From contig UQQL01000020.1 of assembly GCA_900543275.1 (NCBI GenBank), forward strand, positions 1-27,088: a DNA stretch of 27,088 bases. The letters are read 5' to 3'. The notes under the pieces were generated by a model. The model saw nothing but the letters and a program-made list of their open reading frames with translations. It did no database searches and was not told the origin of the DNA. This document shows, piece by piece, positions 10,092-17,602 of the stretch. The DNA is from an uncultured Collinsella sp. (GTDB taxonomy: Bacteria > Actinomycetota > Coriobacteriia > Coriobacteriales > Coriobacteriaceae). A program made the position numbers and the translations under genes. The stretch's first letter is position 1, and each line of letters starts with the position of its first letter.

Positions 10092-12971
10092 ATGTCTGAT
10101 TCTTCTATCGTTATTCGCGGCGCTCGTGAGCACAACCTCCGTGATATCGATGTTTCCATTCCGCGTGACCAACTCGTGGTCATTACCGGTCTTTCTGGCT
10201 CGGGCAAGAGTTCGCTGGCATTCGACACTATCTATGCCGAGGGCCAGCGTCGATACGTCGAGAGCCTTTCGAGTTATGCGCGCCAGTTCTTGGGCCAGAT
10301 GGACAAACCCGACTTGGATTCAATCGACGGCCTTTCGCCGGCGGTGTCGATCGACCAAAAGACGACGTCTAAAAACCCTCGCTCGACGGTTGGCACCGTA
10401 ACCGAGATTTATGACTATCTGCGCCTGCTGTTCGCCCGTGTGGGCACCCCGCACTGTCCCGAATGCGGCCGTGTCATTGAGCGCCAGACGACCGATCAGG
10501 TTGCCGACAAGGTCTTGGCGGCGGGGGAGGGCCGCCGCGCGTTTGTGCTGGCACCGGTGGTACGCGGGCGAAAAGGCGAGTACACCAAACTGTTTGAGGA
10601 CCTTCGCGCCGAGGGCTTTAGCCGCGTGCGTGTCGACGGTGAAGTGCGCTCGCTCGACGATCCGATCGATCTGGACAAGAAGTTCAAGCACGATATCGAG
10701 GTCGTGGTCGATCGCATCGTGATCCGTGAGAACTCTCTGGGCCGTATCGCCGAGTCCGTTGAACAGGCGACTGCGCTGGCGCACGGCAATGTGAACGTAT
10801 ACTTGCTGCCCGACCGCGACGCTCCCGAGGGGACCGAAGGCGAGTTGCTGGAGTATTCGCTGGCGTTAGCGTGCCCGGAGCATGGACACTCCATCGATGA
10901 CCTGCAGCCGCGTGATTTCTCGTTCAACGCGCCCTATGGCGCGTGTCCCGAGTGCGATGGCCTGGGCTTTAAGAAGACGGTCGACGCCGAGGCCCTAATC
11001 GAAGACCCCTCGAAGTCGATCGCCGACGGGGTCTTTGGCAGCCTGTTTGGCAACTCTAACTACTATCCGCAGATTTTCGCTGCGGTCTGCAAACACTTTA
11101 AGGTGAGCGTCGATACACCGTGGGAGGATCTGCCTCCGCGGGTGCGTCGCGCGTTTTTAGACGGCATGGGCGACCAGAAGATTTCGGTCGACTATCAAAA
11201 GCTCGATGGGCGCCGTAGCCAGTGGGACACCAAGTTCTCGGGCGTGCGCAATATCCTGTACGAGCGCTATACCGAGACGACGAATGAGAACACCAAGGCG
11301 CGCTTGGAGAAGTACATCCGCGAGGAGCCGTGCTCGAGTTGCCATGGTGCTCGTCTGCGCCCCGAGATGCTCGCTGTTACCGTAGACGGTAAGTCCATTT
11401 ACGAGGTCTGCTGCCTATCGTGCCGCGAGTCGCTCGAGTTTTTTGAGGGCTTGGAGCTTACCGAGCGCCAACAATTTATCGGCGGGCGCATCGTTAAGGA
11501 AATCCTGGAGCGCCTGCGCTTTCTGGTCGATGTCGGACTCGACTATCTGACCCTCGACCGTGCCTCGGCGACGCTTTCCGGAGGCGAGGCCCAGCGCATT
11601 CGCCTGGCAACGCAGATCGGCGCCGGCCTCATGGGTGTGCTGTACATTTTGGACGAGCCGTCGATCGGCCTCCATCAGCGCGATAACGAGCGCCTGATCA
11701 AGACGCTTGAGCGCCTACGCGATATCGGCAATACCGTCATCGTCGTCGAGCATGATGAGGATACGATTCGTGCTGCCGACTATGTGATCGACATGGGCCC
11801 CGGTGCGGGCGTGAACGGCGGACACGTGGTCGCCGCGGGAACGCCTGCCGATATCATGGCGTGCCCCGATTCGATGACGGGTGCCTACCTGACCGGCAAG
11901 CGAATGATTCGGGTTCCCGATGAACGCCGCAAGCCCGGTCGCGGCTGCCTTAAGATCACGGGCGCCCGCGCCAACAACCTCAAAAACGTTACCGCCAAGA
12001 TCGAGTTTGGTACGCTTACGGTTGTTACCGGCGTGTCGGGATCGGGCAAGAGCTCCCTGGTTACCGACACCATTGCGCCTGCGCTTACGAATGCCATTCA
12101 CCGTTCGACGCGTCCTGTGGGCCCGTACAAAAAGCTCGAGGGTATCGAGTGCATCGATAAGGTGATCGACATTGACCAGTCGCCGATTGGCCGCACGCCG
12201 CGTTCCAACCCTGCTACGTACATTGGCCTGTGGGATGATCTTCGCGCACTGTTTGCGAGTACGCCGGAGTCGAAGGCGCGTGGCTACTCGCCGGGACGTT
12301 TCTCCTTTAACGTGAGCGGCGGCCGCTGCGAAGCATGCAAGGGCGACGGACAAATTAAGATCGAGATGCACTTCCTTCCCGATATCTATGTCCCCTGTGA
12401 GGTCTGCGGCGGCAAACGCTATAACCGCGAGACGCTCGAGGTCACCTACCGTGGTAAGACCATCTCTGACGTGCTCGACATGAGCGTCACCGAGGCACTG
12501 GCCTTCTTTGGGAATATCCCGCAGATTAAGCGCAAGCTCCAGACGCTGTACGATGTAGGCTTGGGCTACGTGAGCCTGGGCCAGCCCGCCACGACGCTCT
12601 CGGGCGGCGAGGCGCAGCGTGTGAAGCTCGCCAAGGAACTTCATCGACGCCAGACGGGCAAGACGTTCTATATTTTGGACGAGCCGACGACCGGCCTTCA
12701 TTTTGAGGACGTCCGCCAACTGCTCGATGTGCTGCAGCGCTTGGTCGATGCGGGCAACACGGTGCTGGTGATTGAACACAACCTTGATGTCATCAAGGTT
12801 GCCGACCGCCTGATCGATATGGGCCCCGAGGGCGGTAACGGCGGCGGAACCGTCGTGGTTTCGGGCACACCGGAGCAGGTTGCGGACTGTCCGCAGAGTT
12901 ATACGGGCAAGTTTTTGGCGCCGTTGCTCAGGCGTGACCGGGAGCGTCAGGCTCAACTTGATGCTCAATAA
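10092..12971 (+). CDS. uvrA: UvrABC excision nuclease subunit A
   Basis: DNA damage sensor of nucleotide excision repair; a dimeric ABC-type ATPase that delivers UvrB to lesions. The 959-residue product is full length. It shows a first Walker A GLSGSGKS (33-40), YVESLSSYARQFLGQMDKPD, a first zinc site (CPEH ... CPEC), ABC signatures LSGGEAQRIRLATQIG and LSGGEAQRVKLAKEL, a second Walker A GVSGSGKS, the second zinc module (CEAC, then CEVC about 20 residues on), and Walker B segments YILDEPSIGLH and YILDEPTTGLH. ATG 10092 follows AAGGAG (10081-10086) by five bases; the frame is open 22 codons further up, but that part is unconserved. It is monocistronic by appearance: a LexA-like box lies upstream and a hairpin terminator downstream. 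Confidence 0.98.
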   Translation: MSDSSIVIRGAREHNLRDIDVSIPRDQLVVITGLSGSGKSSLAFDTIYAEGQRRYVESLSSYARQFLGQMDKPDLDSIDGLSPAVSIDQKTTSKNPRSTVGTVTEIYDYLRLLFARVGTPHCPECGRVIERQTTDQVADKVLAAGEGRRAFVLAPVVRGRKGEYTKLFEDLRAEGFSRVRVDGEVRSLDDPIDLDKKFKHDIEVVVDRIVIRENSLGRIAESVEQATALAHGNVNVYLLPDRDAPEGTEGELLEYSLALACPEHGHSIDDLQPRDFSFNAPYGACPECDGLGFKKTVDAEALIEDPSKSIADGVFGSLFGNSNYYPQIFAAVCKHFKVSVDTPWEDLPPRVRRAFLDGMGDQKISVDYQKLDGRRSQWDTKFSGVRNILYERYTETTNENTKARLEKYIREEPCSSCHGARLRPEMLAVTVDGKSIYEVCCLSCRESLEFFEGLELTERQQFIGGRIVKEILERLRFLVDVGLDYLTLDRASATLSGGEAQRIRLATQIGAGLMGVLYILDEPSIGLHQRDNERLIKTLERLRDIGNTVIVVEHDEDTIRAADYVIDMGPGAGVNGGHVVAAGTPADIMACPDSMTGAYLTGKRMIRVPDERRKPGRGCLKITGARANNLKNVTAKIEFGTLTVVTGVSGSGKSSLVTDTIAPALTNAIHRSTRPVGPYKKLEGIECIDKVIDIDQSPIGRTPRSNPATYIGLWDDLRALFASTPESKARGYSPGRFSFNVSGGRCEACKGDGQIKIEMHFLPDIYVPCEVCGGKRYNRETLEVTYRGKTISDVLDMSVTEALAFFGNIPQIKRKLQTLYDVGLGYVSLGQPATTLSGGEAQRVKLAKELHRRQTGKTFYILDEPTTGLHFEDVRQLLDVLQRLVDAGNTVLVIEHNLDVIKVADRLIDMGPEGGNGGGTVVVSGTPEQVADCPQSYTGKFLAPLLRRDRERQAQLDAQ

Positions 12972-12991
12972 ATAGGCGATTCAGTTTATGG

Positions 12992-13028
12992 GCGCCATCG
13001 ACTCCTTGTGATTCGATGGCGCTTGCTG
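12992..13028 (+). terminator. Hairpin terminator after uvrA
   Basis: GCGCCATCGA (12992-13001) pairs perfectly with TCGATGGCGC (13013-13022) across an 11-base loop, 20 bases after the uvrA stop. The following TTGCTGT is only moderately T-rich, so termination may be partial. Confidence 0.6.
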
Positions 13029-13035
13029 TGTCGAA

Positions 13036-13066
13036 GTGACGTATGCAGCCGAATTGGACATATACT
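13036..13066 (+). promoter_or_regulatory. Candidate promoter for ybaK-murJ-uvrC
   Basis: TATACT (13061-13066) is a good -10; the best upstream partner is a TGAC core at 13037-13040 with a long spacer of about 19 bases. The position, after the uvrA hairpin and about 40 bases before the ybaK start, fits a promoter for the next operon. Confidence 0.4.
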
Positions 13067-13103
13067 TAATCCTTGCGTCCGAATGCGAGGGAAAGGATAT
13101 GCC

Positions 13104-13604
13104 ATGGCAAAGGCTGTAAAGACGCCAAAAACCAATGCGATGCGCGAGCTGGAAAGCGCTGGCATTTCCTATGTTCTACATACGTACGAAGACGATGGTG
13201 ATGAGTCGGCGGGCCTGGGGGTCGCGATTTCGGAGCAGCTTGGCGAGGAGCCCGGTCAAGGATTTAAGACCTTGGTCTGCGTGACGCCGTCCAACGACCA
13301 CGTCGTGTGCTGCATCCCTGTTGCCGACGAGCTCGATCTAAAGTCCGCCGCGCGTGCCGCGGGGGAGAAGTCCTTGGCCATGATGCATGTGAAGGACTTG
13401 CTTGCGACGACTGGCTACGTTCGCGGCGGCTGCAGTCCGGTCGGTATGAAAAAACGCTACCGGACGCTCATTGATGAGACATGTGTCCTTTGGGATACCA
13501 TTTTTATTTCGGGAGGCAAGCGTGGTTATCAGCTCGAGCTTGCACCTGATGATTTAATTGCATTTTGCGGGGCGACAGTTGCCGCGATTACGAGAGAGGA
13601 CTGA
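13104..13604 (+). CDS. ybaK: YbaK/EbsC-family aminoacyl-tRNA deacylase (Cys-tRNA(Pro))
   Basis: Freestanding trans-editing protein expected to hydrolyse Cys-tRNA(Pro) mischarged by prolyl-tRNA synthetase. The 166-residue product matches the family length. The conserved Lys in FKTLV (K55), the GGCSPVGMKK loop (108-117) and the closing ISGGKRGYQLEL strand are all present. ATG 13104 follows AAAGGA (13092-13097) by six bases; the longer open frame back to 13008 overlaps the terminator hairpin and is rejected. It leads a tight + operon, with murJ starting three bases after its stop. A misacylated-tRNA editor, rather than the bacterial ProX or INS editing domain, is the likely assignment given the GxxPxG signature, but substrate choice within the superfamily cannot be settled by eye. 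Confidence 0.9.
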   Translation: MAKAVKTPKTNAMRELESAGISYVLHTYEDDGDESAGLGVAISEQLGEEPGQGFKTLVCVTPSNDHVVCCIPVADELDLKSAARAAGEKSLAMMHVKDLLATTGYVRGGCSPVGMKKRYRTLIDETCVLWDTIFISGGKRGYQLELAPDDLIAFCGATVAAITRED

Positions 13605-13607
13605 GCG

Positions 13608-15290
13608 ATGCCGCAGGAAGAATTGAAGCGCGGAGCTCATTTTGCAGAAGAATCTGCGCCTCAGACACCCTCATCCGAAGCTTCTTCATCGCGAGATGAC
13701 ACTGACGACATGGGCTCGTCGGACTACTCCACGGTTGGTCGTTCTGCTGGGCTTATGACCATCCTGACCATCGTGTCTCGCGTCACCGGTTTTATCCGCA
13801 CGTGGGCAATGGCGGCCGCTATCGGCATGTCGCTGCTCTCGTCTTCCTATCAGGTCGCCAACAACCTGCCCAATATGCTCTACGAACTCGTGATGGGCGG
13901 CATGCTCGTGACGGCGTTTTTGCCCGTGTACATGGGCGTGAGGCGTGAGCAGGGTCGCGAGGCCTCTAACGAGTACGTGGGCAACCTGCTCGGTATTCTG
14001 CTATTGGTGCTGGGTGGCATTTCGTTGCTGGGGACCGTGTTCGCCCCGGGCTTTATCTGGACGCAATCGTTCCTTTCGGGTGACGGCGGCAGCATGGATA
14101 CCGCTGCGTTCATGTTCCGTTTCTTTGCCATCCAGATTCTGTTTTATGGTTTGGGCTCGGTGTTTTCGGGCGTCCTCAACGCACACCGCGACTACTTCTG
14201 GTCGACGTTTGCCCCGGTCCTCAACAATGTGATCGTCATTGCGAGCTTTATGGGCTTTGCGCCCGTGTCCGCACAGTTTGGCGAACGTGCCGGCATCATC
14301 TTGATTGCGGCCGGTACGACCCTCGGTGTCTTTGTTCAGATGGCATGTCAGATCCCCGCGCTTGGCAAGCACGGCGTGCATCCCCATATCCATATCGACT
14401 TTAAGGACCCCGCACTGCGCCAGACGATTGCGCTCGGTATCCCGACGCTGCTCGCCACGGTGTGCATGTTTGTCTCGACTTCTATCACCAACGCTGCTGC
14501 GCTGGTGGTCCAGCCCGAGACTGGTCCTTCCGTCATCGCCTATGCGCGCCTGTGGTACACGCTGCCCTACGCGCTGATTGCCGCCTCGCTTTCGACGGCG
14601 CTCTATACCGAGCTCTCTCACGACGCACAGGAGAAGGATTACGACAGCGTCCGCACGGGCATTTCGCGTGGCGTCGCCCAGATGCTGTTCTTCCTGATTC
14701 CATTCGCGCTGTACCTGATTGTCTTCGCGCGTCCGCTCAACATGATCTACTGCGCTGGCAAGTTCGATGAGTCCGGTGTGGCGCTGGTGTCGGAGTTCCT
14801 TATCTACCTGGCACTTTCCCTGCCGCTCTACGGCGTGGTCGTGCTGATGCAGAAGAGCTTCTCTGCCTTGCTCGACATGAAGCCCTATAGCCGCTATTGT
14901 CTGTATTCCGCCATCGGCCAGGCCGGCTCGGTTCTGCTGTTTGGCGTTGTGCTGGGCTTCGGTATGCCGGCAATCGCGCTTTCGTATGTCGTCGACTACG
15001 TGATCTTGGTCGGTTGCTCGCTGTGGTGGCTGCGTCGTCGTCTGCGTGGTCTTCAGGTTAAATCTATCCTGCATGGCGGTTTCTTTGGCCTTTTGCTCGG
15101 TGGCCTGGGTGCTGCCGCAGGCGCCGGCGTCATGTGGGCGCTTGAGCACTTTGTCGGGGCACTTGGCGGCTCGATTCTGATTACTCTTGGCTACGTTTGC
15201 GTTGCGGGTGTCGTCTCGCTTGCTGTTACCTTTGGCCTTGCCGTCGTCCTTAAGATGCCCGAGGTCTCGGCGCTGATTCGTCGCAAGTAG
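13608..15290 (+). CDS. murJ: Lipid II flippase MurJ/MviN
   Basis: Integral membrane protein of the MOP superfamily that flips the peptidoglycan precursor lipid II to the outer leaflet. The 560-residue product has a hydrophilic, acidic and Ser-rich N-terminal tail (about residues 1-42), then about 14 hydrophobic helices. Family motifs include TILTIVSRVTGFIRTWAMA, NNLPNMLYELVMGGMLVTAFLPVY and SVFSGVLNAHRDYFWSTFAPVLNN. Loop arginines (R58, R64) lie where MurJ has its substrate-contacting positive residues. ATG 13608 is preceded by AGAGAGGA with seven bases of spacing. It sits between ybaK and uvrC with three-base and zero-base gaps, so all three genes are probably one transcript. The family length is about 510-550; the extra residues are the N-terminal tail, which is common in actinobacterial MurJ. 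Confidence 0.94.
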   Translation: MPQEELKRGAHFAEESAPQTPSSEASSSRDDTDDMGSSDYSTVGRSAGLMTILTIVSRVTGFIRTWAMAAAIGMSLLSSSYQVANNLPNMLYELVMGGMLVTAFLPVYMGVRREQGREASNEYVGNLLGILLLVLGGISLLGTVFAPGFIWTQSFLSGDGGSMDTAAFMFRFFAIQILFYGLGSVFSGVLNAHRDYFWSTFAPVLNNVIVIASFMGFAPVSAQFGERAGIILIAAGTTLGVFVQMACQIPALGKHGVHPHIHIDFKDPALRQTIALGIPTLLATVCMFVSTSITNAAALVVQPETGPSVIAYARLWYTLPYALIAASLSTALYTELSHDAQEKDYDSVRTGISRGVAQMLFFLIPFALYLIVFARPLNMIYCAGKFDESGVALVSEFLIYLALSLPLYGVVVLMQKSFSALLDMKPYSRYCLYSAIGQAGSVLLFGVVLGFGMPAIALSYVVDYVILVGCSLWWLRRRLRGLQVKSILHGGFFGLLLGGLGAAAGAGVMWALEHFVGALGGSILITLGYVCVAGVVSLAVTFGLAVVLKMPEVSALIRRK

Positions 15291-17237
15291 GTGCGCGTGG
15301 CCGGTCACGACAACATTCCAACGCTTGCCGAGCAGGTTTCGCGCGTTCCCACGCAGCCCGGCTGCTACCTTTGGAAAGACGCCAAGGGCGATGTCATCTA
15401 CGTGGGCAAGGCGAAAAACCTGCGCGCCCGTATGCGTCAGTACGTGACGCTGCAGGACGAGCGCCAGAAGATCCCGCTGATGATGCAGCTGGTGGCGAGC
15501 TTTGACTATATCGTGGTGGAGACCGAGCACGAGGCGTTGGTGCTCGAGCGCAATTTGATTGGTCAGTACCATCCGTACTTTAACGTCGACCTCAAGGATG
15601 ACAAGAGCTACCCCTTTATCGCCATTACAAAGGGCGACCTGTATCCCGCTATCAAATACACGCGTGAGCGTCATAAGCCGGGAACGCGCTATTTTGGACC
15701 TTATACCGATAGCCGCGCGGCACGTGAGACGATAGATACGCTGCGCAAGGTTATCCCCATCTGCTCCGCATCCTGTGCGGAGTGGCGTCGTTGTCGCCGT
15801 ATCGTCGAGTCCCACAAGGGCGAGGAAGACATCGTCAATATGATTTGCGCGCAAAACGGGCGCCCCTGCTTTGACTACCATGTCGGGCGTGGCCCGGGTG
15901 CGTGTGTCGGCGCGATTTCCCCGGCAGACTATGCCAAGAACGTCAAGCGTGTCGAGCGCTTTTTGTCGGGCCATCGCAAGGATGTCGTCGATGAGCTGAC
16001 CTCCGAGATGACGGATGCCGCTGAGGCGCTCGACTTTGAGCGCGCGGCACGCGTCAAACGTCGTTTGGAGGTCATCAGGGGTCTGGACGATCGTCAGCAA
16101 GTCGTTTTTCCCTCCAGTGTCGATATAGATGCCATCGGTTTCTATCGCGAGGAGACCATCTCCGCCGCTTGCGTCTTCGTCGTTCGCGAGGGCCGAACAG
16201 TTCGCACCTGCGAGTTCATTCTCGACAAGGGTCTTGATGTTGACGAGGAAGAGCTCCAGTCGGGCTTTCTTAAGCGCTATTACGACGAGACGGCTGATAT
16301 TCCAGCTGAGGTCAACCTTTCCGTCGAGCTTGAGGATGCGGAAGCGCTGGGGGAGTGGCTTGCGGGCAAGCGTGAGCGTTCCTGCCATCTCCATAGGCCG
16401 CAGCGTGGCGAAAAGCACCGTCTGCTCGATATGGCATCCAAAAATGCGCGCCATGCCCTCATGCGCTACATGATGCGAACGGGGTACGCTGACGACCGCA
16501 CCAATCAAGCGCTCCTGGAGCTCGAAAGTGCGTTGGCGCTGCCATCGCCGCCGTTGCGTATCGAGTGCTTCGATATCTCTACACTGCATGGCACCTTTAC
16601 GGTCGCCTCGATGGTGGTGTTTACCAACGGGCGCGCCGACAAGAGTCAGTATCGTCGTTTTAAAATTCAGGCCGAATTGGACGAGGCAAACGACTTCGTG
16701 TCGATGTCCGAGGTTTTGGGACGACGTTATGCTCCCGAGCGCATGGCCGACGAGCGCTTTGGCTCGCGCCCCGATTTGCTCGTTGTCGATGGCGGTAAGC
16801 CGCAATTGACCGCTGCGATCAAGCAACTTGAGGCTCTTGGGCTCGATATACCAGTTTGTGGCTTGGCAAAGGCCGATGAGGAGGTTTTCGTGCCTTGGGA
16901 CGAGACTCCCGTCGTGCTGCCGACCGGGTCCGCGTCGCTCTATCTAATTAAACAGGTGCGCGATGAGTCCCACCGATTTGCTATCACGTTCCATCGTGAA
17001 TTGCGCGACAAGGCCATGACAGTTTCGGTACTCGATGACGTTCCTGGCGTGGGGCCCACCAGAAAACGTGCCCTTATGCGCCATTTTGGCTCGATGAAGC
17101 GTTTGCGCGCGGCGAGCGAGCAGGAGATTGCAGAAGTTCGAGGCGTTCCGGCCGATGTCGCCAAAGCGGTCCACGAGGCACTTGTTGCGTGGAATGCCGA
17201 GCGCTCCGAGATGGCGGCAAAGCAATCCGAAAACTAA
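15291..17237 (+). CDS. uvrC: UvrABC excision nuclease subunit C
   Basis: Dual-incision nuclease of nucleotide excision repair. Domains in the 648-residue product: N-terminal GIY-YIG nuclease (GCYLW at 24-28, IYVGKAKNLRARM at 36-48, Glu in ETEHEALVLE), a Cys-rich segment (158-205), UVR domain (about 235-267) that docks on UvrB, RNase-H-like nuclease with FDIS (D428), VVDGG (D500) and RDESHRFA (H561), and a C-terminal helix-hairpin-helix pair (VPGVGPTRKRALMRHFGS and following). The start is GTG 15291, directly after the murJ stop; GTG 15297 is an equal alternative. A weak AGTAGGTG is the only ribosome site, so coupling to murJ is likely. Oddity: of the four Cys that bind the Fe-S cluster in E. 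coli UvrC, the third is Gly here (GRPC193...GRG201PGAC205), and the segment between the first two is lengthened with extra Cys. Confidence 0.97.
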   Translation: MRVAGHDNIPTLAEQVSRVPTQPGCYLWKDAKGDVIYVGKAKNLRARMRQYVTLQDERQKIPLMMQLVASFDYIVVETEHEALVLERNLIGQYHPYFNVDLKDDKSYPFIAITKGDLYPAIKYTRERHKPGTRYFGPYTDSRAARETIDTLRKVIPICSASCAEWRRCRRIVESHKGEEDIVNMICAQNGRPCFDYHVGRGPGACVGAISPADYAKNVKRVERFLSGHRKDVVDELTSEMTDAAEALDFERAARVKRRLEVIRGLDDRQQVVFPSSVDIDAIGFYREETISAACVFVVREGRTVRTCEFILDKGLDVDEEELQSGFLKRYYDETADIPAEVNLSVELEDAEALGEWLAGKRERSCHLHRPQRGEKHRLLDMASKNARHALMRYMMRTGYADDRTNQALLELESALALPSPPLRIECFDISTLHGTFTVASMVVFTNGRADKSQYRRFKIQAELDEANDFVSMSEVLGRRYAPERMADERFGSRPDLLVVDGGKPQLTAAIKQLEALGLDIPVCGLAKADEEVFVPWDETPVVLPTGSASLYLIKQVRDESHRFAITFHRELRDKAMTVSVLDDVPGVGPTRKRALMRHFGSMKRLRAASEQEIAEVRGVPADVAKAVHEALVAWNAERSEMAAKQSEN

Positions 17238-17258
17238 ACACGCCTCTAAACAACTGAT

Positions 17259-17289
17259 ATACATGATTGCGTGATTTTCAATCATGTAT
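17259..17289 (+). terminator. AT-rich inverted repeat after uvrC (weak terminator or operator)
   Basis: ATACATGATTG (17259-17269) pairs perfectly with CAATCATGTAT (17279-17289) over a 9-base loop, 22 bases past the uvrC stop. There is no real T-tract after the stem, so it could equally be a protein-binding dyad or an mRNA end-protecting hairpin. Confidence 0.4.
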
Positions 17290-17427
17290 TTCACGGCGAT
17301 TACCAGCCGATTTCGGGTTTAATTAACGCTAAAACGTTTGACTAGCCATGGTGAACAACCCTGCTATCCTGCGGGTTGACGAAGACTGATATCTCACCTC
17401 GTCGATACGTACTGTCTGGCGAATCGT

Positions 17428-17456
17428 TTGTCAATGAATTCGGTGAACGGTAGTAA
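17428..17456 (+). promoter_or_regulatory. Candidate promoter of the transporter operon
   Basis: TTGTCA (17428-17433, five of six consensus positions) is followed after 17 bases by TAGTAA (17451-17456), a weak -10. Its interest is positional: the 9-bp dyad covers the -10, as expected for repressor control. The alternative TTGACT/TGCTATCCT set at 17338-17370 is not excluded. Confidence 0.3.
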
Positions 17457-17466
17457 ATACCGTTCA
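17444..17466 (+). promoter_or_regulatory. Perfect dyad, candidate operator of the transporter operon
   Basis: TGAACGGTA (17444-17452), five bases, then TACCGTTCA (17458-17466): a 23-base perfectly symmetric site about 137 bases before the first start codon. The size and short spacer fit a dimeric helix-turn-helix repressor better than a terminator, since there is no T-tract. I did not see another copy in the window, and no regulator gene is present here. Confidence 0.5.
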
Positions 17467-17602
17467 AGCGTATGTATGTATCGGTCGCCGAGCGCGGCAC
17501 CTCAGTTGGGTTCGTCGGTAGGTAAGGTATATATCGTCCGCAAGTTGCGCGGGGGCGCGTCTAGGTGCTCCCGGGTAAGATTCTCTATTGATAGGAGAAG
17601 AC

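Larger units (their letters stand above)
17238..17602 (+). other. 365-base intergenic leader before the transporter operon
   Basis: No coding region is seen. It contains an AT-rich inverted repeat close to uvrC, a palindrome AAACGTTT (17332-17339) overlapping a TTGACT (17338-17343), an extended -10-like TGCTATCCT (17362-17370; the 21-base gap to TTGACT is too long for a normal promoter), a second -35/-10 candidate, and a perfect 9-bp dyad listed separately. The strong ribosome site TAGGAGAA closes it. No known riboswitch fold was recognised. The length and number of dyads suggest this is where the operon is controlled. Confidence 0.6.

Noticed and set aside
11715..12968. 417-codon minus-strand open frame
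   Set aside because: Opposite the second half of uvrA, including its zinc module and LSGGEAQR signature.
14001..16826. 941-codon open frame on the minus strand
   Set aside because: Opposite murJ and uvrC, both with full family motifs. No recognisable domain and no ribosome site fit.
17332..17370. TTGACT with TGCTATCCT as the main operon promoter
   Set aside because: The 21-base spacer is too long for a standard promoter; kept only as an alternative.
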